Part shown: piece after piece, positions 1-8,461 of the stretch
Layout: each line of letters begins with the position of its first letter
Numbering within the stretch: the stretch's first letter is position 1
Source of the DNA: CAVXNB01 sp963763085
Lineage (GTDB): Bacteria; Actinomycetota; Acidimicrobiia; Acidimicrobiales; Bog-793
Assembly: GCA_963763085.1 (NCBI GenBank)
Contig: CAVXNB010000003.1
Span: 558,001 to 622,000, forward strand
Direction: 5' to 3'
Length of the DNA: 64,000 nt
Notes under the pieces: model-generated
Seen by the model: only the letters and a program-made list of their open reading frames with translations
Told to the model about the DNA's origin: nothing
Databases searched by the model: none
Translations under genes and position numbers: made by a program

Positions 1-500
1 GTGAAGCGCTCGAGTTGGTCGACGAGGACCGGGAACACGTTGGCGGGAATGGCGACGGTCCGCGCCAGGCTTCGGTCTTCGGTGCCTTCTCGAGCATCGC
101 TGCGGCCATCGTCACGGTGCGCGTCACGGTCACGGTCACGGTGCCGTGCAGGAGGTCGACGTCGCGCCGGCGCAGCCAGAGCAGCTCGCCACGGCGCAGC
201 TGGCACCACGCCGCTAGTAATACAGCCACCCGGAGATGGTCGGGCATACAAGCGGCCATCACGCCGACTCGGCGATGGTGGCGATCGGACACGCCGGCGC
301 GTGCTCGACGGCCCGCACTCTCGACGCGCCATGGGTTGCGGGCGATGGCGTCGTCGGCGACCGCGGCCTTGCACACCTGCGAGAGCAGGCGATACGCCTT
401 CGCGGCCGTAGTCGGGTGCTCGATTCTCCACCGGGCTGCCAACCGTGGAGCGTGCGCTCCTCGCCACGGCTCGCTACGGCACACAAGTGCTCGACCCGCA
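1..500 (-). pseudogene. Tyrosine recombinase (phage integrase) remnant, cut by window edge
   Basis: On the minus strand three frames together read like the middle of a phage-type tyrosine integrase. A core-binding helix (TAKAYRLLSQVCKAAVADD, then ARNPWRVESAG) is followed, after a frame change near position 300, by the linker (CPIATIAESA). After another change comes the start of the catalytic domain, with a CQLRRGELLWLRRRDVDL block holding the first catalytic Arg, and then AIPANVFPVLVDQLERF. Intact relatives have this order without breaks. The gene runs off the left edge, so the His-x-x-Arg and Tyr residues cannot be seen. I infer a dead integration module. Frame breaks could partly be sequencing errors, but several breaks in 500 bases favour real decay. 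Confidence 0.6.
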
Positions 501-524
501 GAGCTTCCGATTGTTGAGCAACTC

Positions 525-790
525 GTGACCCGCCACCTGGACACCGGACCAAGCTTCGTCGTCGCCTTGGACACTTGCTCGACTGGCGCCTGGCGACCTG
601 GTCATCAGATTGACCGCGGCGATCTCTGGGCAGCGGACGACCCGCTCGTCCTGGCACGACCCCATCATTTCGGCCCTGTTGACGAGTCGATGCTCTGCCG
701 TACGACGGGCGTCCCGGTCGAGCAGATGCAGCGCCGCATCATGGCGAGCTGGCCGGGTGCAGCGTCCGAAGAAGTCCGAGCCCGGCGCCT
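525..790 (+). pseudogene. Possible remnant of a small hypothetical protein
   Basis: A plus-strand frame beginning at a GTG (525) contains a block (RGDLWAADDPLVLARPHHF) resembling small actinobacterial and phage hypothetical proteins with a 'GD-x-W-x-DDP-V' pattern. The frame then dissolves into low-complexity Arg/Pro-rich sequence, and there is no clear ribosome binding site. It lies between the integrase remnant and a phosphotransferase pseudogene and could be further debris of the same island. The function is unknown. Confidence 0.25.
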
Positions 791-911
791 TCCATTCGGC
801 GCCATCGGCTGGACGGCGGGGCGGGACCGTCACCCGAAGCGACGCCGAAGGGCGAGGCCTCCTCCCTTCGGCGTCGTCCTGCAGGCTGAAGGGAGGCCGG
901 CCTTGATGCCT

Positions 912-1834
912 TCATCTGGTGCCGGCAAGGCGAAGGCGCTCCTGTGCCTCGCGCTCCGTGAGCGAGCGGACGGGCTCGTTCACCGCGTGTTGCTTCTTCG
1001 AGTCGAAGGCTCGCGTCCAGACGCCTGCCGCCCAGCAGCGTTCGAGCTGCTCGGCGCCGAACTCCCTGCCACGCGCGTGGGCGTAGGCGGCGATGAAGTC
1101 CTCCGTCTCCAGCGACTGTGGGCTCGTCTCCGACGCTCAGAACGGGGTACAAAGCAGCGGCGAACCCGACGAGCACCGCCTCGCTCTCGGTGATCACGCT
1201 GTCCCAATCATGGGCGACGATCAACTGGTCGCCGCTGAAGCGCAGATTGCCGGCATACCAGTCGCCATGGCCGATCATGGCCTCGGTGACGCCGGCACGC
1301 AGCCGGTCACGAGCACGGCGGCCCGCGTCGTCCACCCAAGAAGGGCCCGTCCACCGCGTTGAGATCGATGTCGCGGTCGTCGGGCCAGGGCCACAGACCC
1401 CCTTCCTGATGGGACCACGCCGTCCACGCTGGCGAAGGGAGCAGATCGGGCACTTCGCCGGGGCGGGGGGCGAGCTCGATCAGCCACCGCGAACGGCTCG
1501 GCGATATGCCCGGGCCGATCGACCCGACGCCGGCAGCCCGGCATCGCCCGGGACGTATACCTCGGCAGTTGCCAGCCAATCGGCGAAAGGGACCGCGCCC
1601 GTGAGGGGCTCTGGACAGGGGAAGCCGGACGAGAAGAGGCGGCGATGCACCTCGACGCAGCCGGCCAGTCGCGGCTGAGGAGGGACGCACCTTGACGACG
1701 ACCTCGCGCCTGTCGACCAGCCGGAGCCCGATAACCGCTGAGAGATAACCGTCTCTGAAGAGCTCTTCCGCGGGCGGGCTACCGAGGTGCTGCTCGCACC
1801 ACTCGGCCAGATGGCGGGAATCGACCTGAGGCAC
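912..1834 (-). pseudogene. Aminoglycoside phosphotransferase-family (APH) pseudogene
   Basis: The full order of an APH-type kinase can be followed on the minus strand across at least three frame changes. The N-terminal lobe (DGYLSAVIGLRLVDRREVVVKVRP) carries the ATP-site Lys. A hinge part follows (CVEVHRRLFSSGFPCPEPL), then the catalytic loop HGDWYAGNLRF with its Asp and Asn, then the metal-binding AHDWDS. The C-terminal helices are in yet another frame and end at a TGA at 912. Family members phosphorylate small molecules, and the substrate cannot be told. The gene as given cannot be translated in one piece. The frame breaks are denser than in the core genes of the window, so I favour a true pseudogene. 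Confidence 0.65.
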
Positions 1835-2316
1835 TCGGCGCGGCACCCCGTCATCCTCGCTCGCTCGCTCGAGTGGTGCCCGAGCGCGACCACAACCCCA
1901 GGAGCGACACGGACAGAATCGGATCGAGGGCCAGCTCAGCGGTGGAGTCGACGGCCGCATATTCTGTAGCAGCCTCGATACTCGCCCATCACGGCGTCCA
2001 GGATGGCCTCGTGGAGAGCGGAGACAAGTGCCAAGGGGCCGGCGTTCGTGCGCTACCGGGGGCGCCACAGGCCGTTGATTCAGCGCCAGAGGCCGAGCTT
2101 GCGCAGCCCTCGCTGCAAAGTGCCGTTGGTGGTCCTGTAGACCTTCCGCTGCACGACGCGCCGCCGTGGCTGGCGGCACTCGCGCCGCTGCCGGACTCGA
2201 ACCGGCCACCATCCGTGCCCACGGCGTCGCGCCCGAAGAGAGCGTTCGACTGATCGTTGACGCGCAAACGACCCCGGCCTGTGAGCACCGGGGGACGATA
2301 GCGTAGGTCCCTGCCA
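1835..2316. other. Spacer without a convincing gene
   Basis: These 480 bases between the APH pseudogene and the secreted-protein gene hold no frame with recognisable protein character. A minus-strand stretch near 1,980-2,060 reads weakly like protein (ALVSALHEAILDAVMGEY) but has no continuation. The one structured element is a tRNA T-arm-like sequence at 2190-2206, listed separately. Confidence 0.5.
2190..2206 (-). other. tRNA T-arm-like sequence, possible attachment-site remnant
   Basis: Read on the minus strand, these 17 bases form a 5-bp stem with a 7-base TTCGAGT loop, exactly the T-arm pattern of tRNAs. No acceptor stem, D-arm, anticodon arm or CCA end could be built around it, so it is not a working tRNA. 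Tyrosine integrases often use the 3' end of tRNA genes as attachment sites. With an integrase remnant 1.7 kb away, a decayed att site is possible but not shown. Confidence 0.25.
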
Positions 2317-2829
2317 CTAACCCAGGGTTACCTTGCCACTGCCTGAGAGCACGCCCACCGTCTCGAGTGGTTGGACGTTGTTCCCGCCATTGCACTTTCC
2401 ATTCTTCAGTCTCGGTAGCACGCCGACGAGCTTCCCACTTACGGGGAGCGTCCCAGAGATTCCGGCGTAGGCGCCGGTGCCGTGGTGGAGGCTGATCGTT
2501 CCGCTAACCGTGACGATTACAAAGCACGTGTGCGGGTTGCCCCCAAAGGCAAATTTGATCTTGGATGAGTTGACGACGAACCCCCCCTGGGACAGCGTAG
2601 CCTTGTCTCCGTTTGGGCCGGAGAGCTTCCCGGCATCGGTGAAGAGTCCGTTGCCGACAAACGCGGTGGGATTGCCGGTCTTTGGGTTCCAGTTCGAAAC
2701 CCAATAGTGCTCCACCCCCGTAGTCGTACTGCTCGGCCTGGTCGATCTACTCGTCGCCAAAGCGACGCCTGCCGACGTACCCAACAGCGCTGCAACCACT
2801 ACAGCCGCAGCAATGAGCTTGAACCGCAT
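2317..2829 (-). CDS. Secreted beta-rich hypothetical protein
   Basis: 170 residues. The start at 2829 is chosen because a strong GGGGAGGCAG ribosome binding site precedes it by a few bases and the protein then opens with a classic signal peptide (MRFKLIAAAVVVAALLGT, cleavage near ALA). The mature part is rich in Gly, Thr and Val. Its GTGAYAGISGTLPVSG segment resembles the 'G-x-G-x-Y-x-G-A/I-x-G' turn of dirigent/allene-oxide-cyclase-like beta barrels found in many actinobacterial secreted proteins. Two Cys (in NPHTCFVIV and KNGKCNGG) could form a disulfide. The function is unknown. The gene stands alone, with no operon partner. Confidence 0.7.
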   Translation of the reverse strand: MRFKLIAAAVVVAALLGTSAGVALATSRSTRPSSTTTGVEHYWVSNWNPKTGNPTAFVGNGLFTDAGKLSGPNGDKATLSQGGFVVNSSKIKFAFGGNPHTCFVIVTVSGTISLHHGTGAYAGISGTLPVSGKLVGVLPRLKNGKCNGGNNVQPLETVGVLSGSGKVTLG

Positions 2830-3147
2830 CAACTGCCTCCCCTCGGTAGCTTCTGTTTGCGTCCTTACCATGCACAGCCGGACGTTGCAACAGCCGCCCC
2901 CTCTGCACAGGACCAGGCGCGGCGCGGCTCCCAGCCGGGAACCTCGCTGACTACTACTCCGTGTCTTCGCCGCGAATAGTTGCAGGCAGCCGCGGACAGC
3001 GCCCGGCGCTGTGAGATGCCGGCCGCTGTGCCTCGAGGGCGACGGGCGCCAAAGCGTCGACGGCTCGAGAGTTAGCTGCTCGGTAACAAGGATGACCTCG
3101 ACCTCCTCGTCGGAGTCACAGGAGCCAGGCGGGCGATGACCGCCGAT
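2830..3147. other. Spacer, promoter region of the secreted protein
   Basis: This 318-base spacer lies between the start of the secreted-protein gene (minus strand) and the small gene ending at 3148. It should hold the promoter of the former. I see no RNA gene, repeat or convincing open frame in it. Confidence 0.4.
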
Positions 3148-3366
3148 CTACCGCCGCCGTAGCTCCCGCAGCGCCCGCACGAGCTGAGCGAGTATCGCCA
3201 TCGCCCGCTCCCGGCTGAGACCGCTCGGCGCCAGTGGCGGGAGCATGGCGATCGACCTGCGCAGGATCTCTGCTTGCTCGGGGGAGAGGTCGGCCACCGC
3301 GTAACGGTAACGAACGCGTGTTCGATTTACTAGTCCGGGTGACCAGACGGACTGGCCACGCGGCAT
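3148..3366 (-). CDS. Small hypothetical protein
   Basis: 72 residues at most. The C-terminal 48 residues (from VADLSPEQAEILRRS to the Arg-rich end) look like a real, amphipathic all-helical protein, while the first 20 are low complexity. The true start may be the GTG just before ADLSPEQ. There are no known domains and no linked gene on the same strand. It may be a small helical regulator or fortuitous. Confidence 0.3.
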   Translation of the reverse strand: MPRGQSVWSPGLVNRTRVRYRYAVADLSPEQAEILRRSIAMLPPLAPSGLSRERAMAILAQLVRALRELRRR

Positions 3367-3395
3367 GCGTCGCGGGCAGGCTGCAGACTCTGCTC

Positions 3396-3780
3396 ATGGC
3401 TCAACTCCGAGACGTGGTCTTCGACTGCCATCATCCGGCTCGACTGGCTCGCTTCTGGTCCGTGGCCCTCGAGGATTACGACGTCATGCCCTACGACGAC
3501 GCCGAGATCGAACGGCTAAGGCAGCTGGGCGTAGATGATATAGAAGAAGATAAGACGTTCTCGTTGAGTGCAGCGGGCTGGGGCCGCGACTGTGGTACCG
3601 AGTGTCCCAGAGGCGAAGACGATCAAGAACAGGGTACATCTAGATCTCGGTTGCGATGACCTGGAGAGCGAACTCGAACGGCTGCAAGCCCTCGGCGCAA
3701 CCGTGCTCCCGGACCAGCCCAACGACACGCTGATTGTCCTCGCTGACCCGGAGAACAACGAGTTCTGCCTACTGCGCTGA
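3396..3780 (+). CDS. VOC/glyoxalase-like protein, frameshifted
   Basis: The N-terminal part (MAQLRDVVFDCHHPARLARFW) is the typical opening of Glyoxalase_6-type vicinal-oxygen-chelate proteins, with the metal-ligand His in CHHP. After about residue 58 the reading frame changes (near 3570). It then continues in the +1 frame as the second half (VHLDLGCDDLESELERLQALGA, ending in DPENNEFCLLR). The DPEGNEFCL-like C-terminus with its Glu metal ligand is also typical. Joined, the protein is about 128 residues, the family's usual length. The substrate is unknown. The single break may be a sequencing error. Confidence 0.6.
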
Positions 3781-3822
3781 TGTCTCGTCACGCATTCCAG
3801 CGGGGCGCGACGTTATACGGAC

Positions 3823-3900
3823 AGCGGGGGCGTGGACTCCAACGCCCGCTAGAACAGCAGCGAACGCCCGCGGCTTCTCATAGGGTCGCAGGGCGTTCGC
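3823..3900. terminator. Two adjacent hairpins after the VOC gene
   Basis: The first imperfect hairpin has arms at 3823-3833 and 3842-3850 (AGCGGGGGCGT against ACGCCCGCT). The second is a perfect 10-bp stem with arms at 3860-3869 and 3891-3900 (GCGAACGCCC against GGGCGTTCGC) and a 21-base loop. There is no T-run, so these would be actinobacterial-type terminators without U-tract for the gene ending at 3780. Confidence 0.4.
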
Positions 3901-4074
3901 GCTCTACCCGTTCAGCCTTCCAGGAGGGTTCGCGCCAGCAATCGGACAAGCGCCCTGCTGGCCGGCGGGTATGGATGCACTCGGCCGGCGTTTGAGAGCC
4001 TCCTGGGGCATCTGCGACCTGGGCTTTTGCCGAATCCTCGCCCACAACTGACCGACCGGTAAATTCGTGGCTGG

Positions 4075-4263
4075 GTGGACGCTGAGCGGTCGGAGCGGTT
4101 CGCAACCAAGCTGGACAAGAGCATCGAGGTGCTCGAGGTCTACAGGTCGCACCCCGAGTTGGTCGCCTGCCTCTCCGAGCATTCGCAGGGCATCCTCGTC
4201 GAGATCCACGGTCTGACCCGGCTCCTGCCGGCGGCTTACTACGTGGCCGACACGCCGGCATGA
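4075..4263 (+). CDS. Small protein upstream of WhiB
   Basis: 62 residues from a GTG start (MDAERSERFATKLDKSIEVLE...). It is largely helical and acidic to neutral, with no Cys and no membrane segment. Its stop codon overlaps the ATG of the WhiB gene (ATGA), so the two are translationally coupled. No known family could be named. The coupling suggests it is a real gene and perhaps a partner of the WhiB protein. Confidence 0.45.
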   Translation: MDAERSERFATKLDKSIEVLEVYRSHPELVACLSEHSQGILVEIHGLTRLLPAAYYVADTPA

Positions 4264-4541
4264 CGATCGCCGCCAGCTCCCTATGGGGCGGTGAGCGTGG
4301 CGGTATCGAGGAACTCGTCACGCGGCCGGCGTGGCAGCAGCAAGCCGACTGTCATGGGATGCCGCTCGAAACGTTCTTCCCCGGCCAGGGTGACGACCTC
4401 ACGCCGGCCAGGGTCGTCTGCGCCCGTTGTCCCGTACGGGTCGAGTGCCGTGGCTTCGCCCTCGGAACCGAGGAGGCCGGCGGCGTGTGGGGCGGGACGT
4501 CGGAGCGGGAGCGGAGGCGGATGCGGCGGGCGAGCGCCTAG
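4260..4541 (+). CDS. whiB: WhiB-like iron-sulfur transcription factor
   Basis: 93 residues. It has the four conserved Cys of the Wbl family at about 31, 54, 57 and 63 (C-x22-C-x2-C-x5-C), which bind a [4Fe-4S] cluster, followed by the GVWGG turn (residues 75-79) and a basic C-terminal tail (SERERRRMRRASA) that contacts DNA. Wbl proteins are restricted to Actinobacteria and their phages. They sense O2 or NO and usually act with a sigma factor. The protein is short at both ends but complete. The start overlaps the stop of the preceding small gene. Confidence 0.88.
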   Translation: MTIAASSLWGGERGGIEELVTRPAWQQQADCHGMPLETFFPGQGDDLTPARVVCARCPVRVECRGFALGTEEAGGVWGGTSERERRRMRRASA

Positions 4542-4877
4542 TTCATAGGCTCCCAGTCGGCTCGCTCGCGTTCGGCTTGCGCCCTCGCCGCGTTGCCGGC
4601 CGTCTTCTCACAGCCGCTGCAACGTTTCTCAATCGTCGCCCACGCCCGTATCAGCAGAGAGGATCTCACGCGATCGACGACCTGACCGCAAACGGCACGC
4701 TGATCTCCATCTCATCGGGACCGACCCCGACCTCGACGAGGTGGTAGAGGTCGATCCAGGGGACCAGCTCTCGCTTCACGGTATTCGGCACAAGCGTGGT
4801 CGCCCGCTCCCTGCTAAGAGGCCCTTTCAGGGTCGACGCGACGCAGCGTTGTCACGTTGAAGGAGCGAAGGACATCT
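4542..4877. other. Spacer before pdxH
   Basis: About 330 bases between whiB and pdxH. A possible minus-strand mini-gene (4666-4791, GTG start, 41 residues, MPNTVKRELVPWIDLYHLVE...) has plausible composition but no ribosome binding site that I can see, and I do not call it. No RNA gene or repeat was found. Confidence 0.35.
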
Positions 4878-5525
4878 GTGTCCTACGGTTCAGGTGTGCC
4901 GGAATATTCACGACCACTGCTCGAGCGCGATGTCGCTGCCGACCCCTTCGTGCAATTCGGACGCTGGTACCGCGACGCCAGCCAAGTCACGCGGGTACCC
5001 GAGGCTGTCGCGGTCGCGACGGCCTCGCTGGACGCGCGCCCGTCAGTCCGGATGGTGTTGATGAAGGGGTGGGACGAGAGGGGATTCGTCTTCTACTCGA
5101 GCGGCGAGAGCCGAAAAGGCCACGAGCTGAAAGAAAATCCCGTGGGCGCTCTCCTGTTCCACTGGGACCAGCTTGGACGCCAAGTTCGCATCGAAGGTCC
5201 GGTGGTCGCCGTGACCGATGCCGAATCGGACGAGTACTTCGCATCTCGGCCCCTCGGCGCCCAGACGGCCGCCAGCATCTCGGACCAGAGCCGCGTCATC
5301 AAGAGCCGGGAGGAGCTCGACGAGCGCATGCGCAAGGTACTGGCCTCCCCGCCGGTCGGGCCGGTGCAAAGGCCCCCAGCCTGGGGAGGATTCCGAGTGG
5401 AGCCCGAGGTGTTCGAGTTCTGGCAGAACCGGGACGACCGGCTCCACGACCGGTTGCGCTACACGAGAGAGGACACAGGCGCCGACGGAGGTCCGGCCTG
5501 GCGACTTGAAAGGCTGCAGCCGTAA
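4878..5525 (+). CDS. pdxH: Pyridoxamine 5'-phosphate oxidase
   Basis: FMN-dependent oxidation of pyridoxine or pyridoxamine 5'-phosphate to PLP in the cytoplasm. 215 residues from the GTG at 4878, chosen because GAAGGAG lies 12 bases upstream. An upstream TTG at 4857 would overlap that site. The family pattern is complete: the ASLDARPSVRMVLMKGWDERGFVFYS block with FMN-binding Arg and Lys, then YFASRPLGAQ near the middle, then the C-terminal WGGFRVEPEVFEFWQ and RLHDRLRY signatures. The length is normal. The gene stands alone and converges on fchA. It supplies PLP, which the PLP enzyme at 46-47 kb would use, but there is no direct link. Confidence 0.93.
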   Translation: MSYGSGVPEYSRPLLERDVAADPFVQFGRWYRDASQVTRVPEAVAVATASLDARPSVRMVLMKGWDERGFVFYSSGESRKGHELKENPVGALLFHWDQLGRQVRIEGPVVAVTDAESDEYFASRPLGAQTAASISDQSRVIKSREELDERMRKVLASPPVGPVQRPPAWGGFRVEPEVFEFWQNRDDRLHDRLRYTREDTGADGGPAWRLERLQP

Positions 5526-5540
5526 GCCCTCGGCGGCGAC

Positions 5541-6152
5541 TTAGGGAAGAAGAGCAACCCTCCGCCACGACCGGCCGGCGCTCTCCGCCACCTCCTCGAG
5601 CAGTACCTCCACCTGCGCGCTCCGATCGTCGTCGTCGGCTCCTCTCAGGTTGATCAGGACGAGGGCGCCGGCAGCCCGTGCTCCAGACTCGGCGAGGAGA
5701 GCCGCCGTGACGGCGTCGCCACAAAGATTGGGGTTTCCCTCTTCTGCGAGGCGGGCCGCGAGCTCAGCCACGCGGCTGGCGATCTGGACGACCTCCAAGG
5801 GGACGTCGGTCGCGACCGAGAGGGCTGCCGCGATCCGACGCTCCCGATCGGCCGGATCGGGCTCGCGGGGGAGGCGCGACGCCTCGATGACGAGCCCGTA
5901 GGCGGCCGCGTCGGCCTGGCAGAGCGAAGCCGCACGGTCGCGAAACCGCTCCGCGCTAACAGCTAGCTCGGAGGCATCCTCGATCTGGGAGGTCGAGAGC
6001 CGGGCAGCCATGACACAGAGGCTGGCGGCGAAGGCGACAGCCGCCGCCGCGACCGACCCGCCGGCCGGCGCCGGCTCCGCGGCCGAGACCGCGCTGAGGA
6101 AGCCCCCGAGCGTCAGCTCGAGGTAGTCCCCTTCGCTAGCTGAGCCCGACAA
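5541..6152 (-). CDS. fchA: Methenyl-tetrahydrofolate cyclohydrolase (cyclodeaminase family)
   Basis: 203 residues. It belongs to the formiminotransferase-cyclodeaminase family, whose stand-alone members (FchA) interconvert 5,10-methenyl- and 10-formyl-tetrahydrofolate in methylotrophs. Seen: the PAPAGGSVAAAAVAFAASL motif near residue 30 and LCGDAVTAALLAESGARAAG near 150. The likely start is the TTG at 6152, which overlaps the end of fhs, so the two are coupled. It is the last gene of the cluster 1 transcription unit. No methylene-THF dehydrogenase (mtdA or folD) is in the window, so that step must be encoded elsewhere. Confidence 0.85.
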   Translation of the reverse strand: MSGSASEGDYLELTLGGFLSAVSAAEPAPAGGSVAAAAVAFAASLCVMAARLSTSQIEDASELAVSAERFRDRAASLCQADAAAYGLVIEASRLPREPDPADRERRIAAALSVATDVPLEVVQIASRVAELAARLAEEGNPNLCGDAVTAALLAESGARAAGALVLINLRGADDDDRSAQVEVLLEEVAESAGRSWRRVALLP

Positions 6153-7833
6153 TCTCGCCGTTCTCGTCGATGTCGATGATCTCGGCGGCCGGATGAGCCG
6201 ACAGGCCCGGCATGGTCCGCATGTCACCGGAGATGAGGTAGACGAAGCCTGCGCCGACCGAGGCGCGCGCCTCGCGCACGGGCATGCGCCACCCGGTCGG
6301 GGCGCCCTTCAACGATGGGTCCGACGAGATGGACAAGTGCGTCTTGGCGATGATCACCGGAAGGTTGCCGAACCCGTTCTTCTCATAGGAGTCGAGCTGG
6401 CGGTTGGCGGCCGGCAGGTAGTCGACGCCGTCGGCGCCGTAGACGCGCGTCGCAACGGTCTCGATCTTCTCGCGCAGCGACGCGTCGCTCGGGTAGAGCA
6501 CGTGGAACTCGCTCGGCTCGTCGGCCGCCTCCGCGACCGCCTCGGCGAGCTCGGTCGCTCCCTTCCCCCCCTCGGCGAAGTGGGTGCACACGGCCGAGCG
6601 CACGCCCATCGACGCGGCGATCTCCCGGATCGCGGCGTGCTCGGAAGGAAAGTCGCCCGGGAAGGAGTTGATGGCGACGACCGGGGTCACGCCGTGGATC
6701 TGGATGTTCTCGATCTGCTTGCGCAGGTTCGCCCCGCCGACCTGGACCTCCTCCGGATTCTCCTCCAGCATCGCCGGAGGCAGGGGACGGCCGGCCACGA
6801 CCCGGTGGCCGCCGGAGTGGACCTTGAGCGCCCGCACCGTCGTGACGATCACGGCGGCGTCCGGCGCCAGGCCCGACACGCGGCACTTGACGTTGAAGAA
6901 TCGCTCGGCTCCCATGTCGGCACCGAAACCCGCCTCGGTGATGAGGAAGTCCCCCGAGTGAATGCCGATGAGGTCCGCCACGATCGACGAGTTGCCGTGG
7001 GCGATGTTCCCGAACGGGCCGGCGTGCACGAGCACGGGGGTGTTCTCAATCGTTTGCAGGAGGTTCGGCTTGATCGCCTCGCGCATGATCACGGTCATCG
7101 CCCCGGCAGTTTTGAGGTCCTCGGCCGTCACCGGCTCCCCGTCCGGGGTGTACCCGACGACGATCCGGCCGAGGCGGGCGCGCATGTCGTGGAGCGACGT
7201 CGACAGCGCGAGGATCGCCATCGCCTCCGAGGCGGCGGTGATGTCGAAGCCCGTCTGACGCGGAACCCCGTCCTCCTTCGTCCCGAGCCCGATGACGATG
7301 TTGCGAAGGGCGCGGTCGTTCACGTCGAGCACGCGCCGCCACGTGATGTTGTGCTGGTCGAGGTTGAGCTCGTTGCCTTTGTGGAGATGGTTGTCGACCA
7401 TCGCAGACAGCATGTTGTGCGCAGCCGTCACCGCGTGCATGTCCCCGGTCAGATGCAGGTTGAAGGCCTCCATCGGGACGGCTTGGCTGTAGCCGCCGCC
7501 GGCCGCACCACCCTTGATGCCGAACGTCGGGCCCATTGAGGGCTGGCGGATCGCGATCGTGGCCCGCTTGCCGATGTGGTGCATGGCTTGACCGAGGCCG
7601 ACCGTAGTCGTCGTCTTGCCCTCGCCGAGCGGGGTGGGCGTGACCGCGGAGACCACGACGTACTTCGCCTTCGGGCGGTCGGCGAGCTCGGCGATCGCGT
7701 CGAGCTTGATCTTGGCGACGTTCCCGCCGTACTGCTCGAGCAGTCCCGGCTCAATGCCCATCTGGTTGGCGATCTCGGCGATCGGCTTGAGCTGTGCCTG
7801 GCGCGCGATCTCGAGGTCGCTCGGCATGGGCAT
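6136..7833 (-). CDS. fhs: Formate-tetrahydrofolate ligase
   Basis: Interconverts formate, ATP and THF with 10-formyl-THF. In C1 dissimilation it can run towards formate and conserve ATP. 565 residues, the usual length. The P-loop TPTPLGEGKTT lies at residues 65-75, followed by the GGGYSQAVPMEAFNLHLTGD block and the SFPGDFPSEH and MPGLSAHPAAE signatures. The start ATG at 7833 follows an AAAAGGAG site. It lies one base after the stop of mgdD and overlaps fchA. Its place directly behind the folate-dependent dehydrogenase subunits links C1 release on THF to formate production. Confidence 0.95.
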   Translation of the reverse strand: MPMPSDLEIARQAQLKPIAEIANQMGIEPGLLEQYGGNVAKIKLDAIAELADRPKAKYVVVSAVTPTPLGEGKTTTTVGLGQAMHHIGKRATIAIRQPSMGPTFGIKGGAAGGGYSQAVPMEAFNLHLTGDMHAVTAAHNMLSAMVDNHLHKGNELNLDQHNITWRRVLDVNDRALRNIVIGLGTKEDGVPRQTGFDITAASEAMAILALSTSLHDMRARLGRIVVGYTPDGEPVTAEDLKTAGAMTVIMREAIKPNLLQTIENTPVLVHAGPFGNIAHGNSSIVADLIGIHSGDFLITEAGFGADMGAERFFNVKCRVSGLAPDAAVIVTTVRALKVHSGGHRVVAGRPLPPAMLEENPEEVQVGGANLRKQIENIQIHGVTPVVAINSFPGDFPSEHAAIREIAASMGVRSAVCTHFAEGGKGATELAEAVAEAADEPSEFHVLYPSDASLREKIETVATRVYGADGVDYLPAANRQLDSYEKNGFGNLPVIIAKTHLSISSDPSLKGAPTGWRMPVREARASVGAGFVYLISGDMRTMPGLSAHPAAEIIDIDENGEIVGLS

Positions 7834-7834
7834 G

Positions 7835-8461
7835 TCAGATCTCCTTTTCGGGGTAACCCTCGACTGCGAGGTTGAATTCGGCGCCGGCGTCGAGCAGAGC
7901 GTCGAACTGGTACTGACCTGAGGCTCGGTCGCTGTGCAACAGATACGACCGGGTTCCTGCGAGATCGTCCCTGATGACGTCGGTCGTGACTCTAGCGACC
8001 GAGCTCCGGAACACCGCGCCGTCGGGCGTGACGGCGTCGGAGAGGTCGATGGCACAGAGTTTCTCCAGGACGGAGGCGGCCTCGGCGCCGGTGAGACGCA
8101 GGAGCACGCCACCGTGGGTGACGTCCAGAACCGTGGCGAGCTCTGGCTGGTCGGCTCCCTCGAGACCGGCGACAACGGCCTCTGCGCTGGATGCGGGAGC
8201 GATCACCAACCACTCGTCCGGGCCCGTCCCGGCCACGAGATAGCCGGCCTTGTTCCGTGCCGACCGCCCGAAGGCACACTTCAGGGAGAGGCCCATCCGG
8301 CTCTCAGCCGACGTTCTGATCAGCACCTTGGCGAGCGGAGTCAGGTCGGCGAGACCGAGCGCCACCGACGATCGCAGCCCTGACACCTCCCATCCGGCGT
8401 GCACAAAGGTGGGCGCCGGCGGGCGGATCGAGCTGCGCGCGACGGGTGCGGTGCTAGCCAC
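7835..8461 (-). CDS. mgdD: N-methylglutamate dehydrogenase/sarcosine oxidase gamma-type subunit
   Basis: 208 residues from a GTG at 8461 that overlaps the stop codon of mgdC. The protein has the fold-related N-terminal GcvT-like pattern of SoxG: SVALGLADLTPLAKVLIRT opens the THF-type domain, followed by GTGPDEWLVIAP and DVTHGGVLLRLTGAEAASVLEKLCAIDL, which are typical of SoxG. The gamma subunit assembles with the alpha, beta and delta subunits. In NMG dehydrogenase the equivalent is MgdD. Sequence alone cannot fully separate a sarcosine from an N-methylglutamate enzyme; the mgs and gmaS genes in the same cluster argue for the latter. Confidence 0.8.
   Translation of the reverse strand: MASTAPVARSSIRPPAPTFVHAGWEVSGLRSSVALGLADLTPLAKVLIRTSAESRMGLSLKCAFGRSARNKAGYLVAGTGPDEWLVIAPASSAEAVVAGLEGADQPELATVLDVTHGGVLLRLTGAEAASVLEKLCAIDLSDAVTPDGAVFRSSVARVTTDVIRDDLAGTRSYLLHSDRASGQYQFDALLDAGAEFNLAVEGYPEKEI

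Noticed and set aside
101..160. CRISPR-like short repeats (CACGGT units)
   Set aside because: Only a few 6-base units inside the integrase remnant, with no spacers of regular length. They code for Thr-Val repeats.
2160..2290. A complete tRNA gene on the minus strand
   Set aside because: Only the T-arm fits. No acceptor stem, D-arm, anticodon arm or CCA could be built around it.
6193..7539. Long plus-strand frame of 448 codons opposite fhs
   Set aside because: It is the mirror of a conserved formate-THF ligase gene; its His/Arg/Val-rich composition is an artefact of GC-rich codon use.
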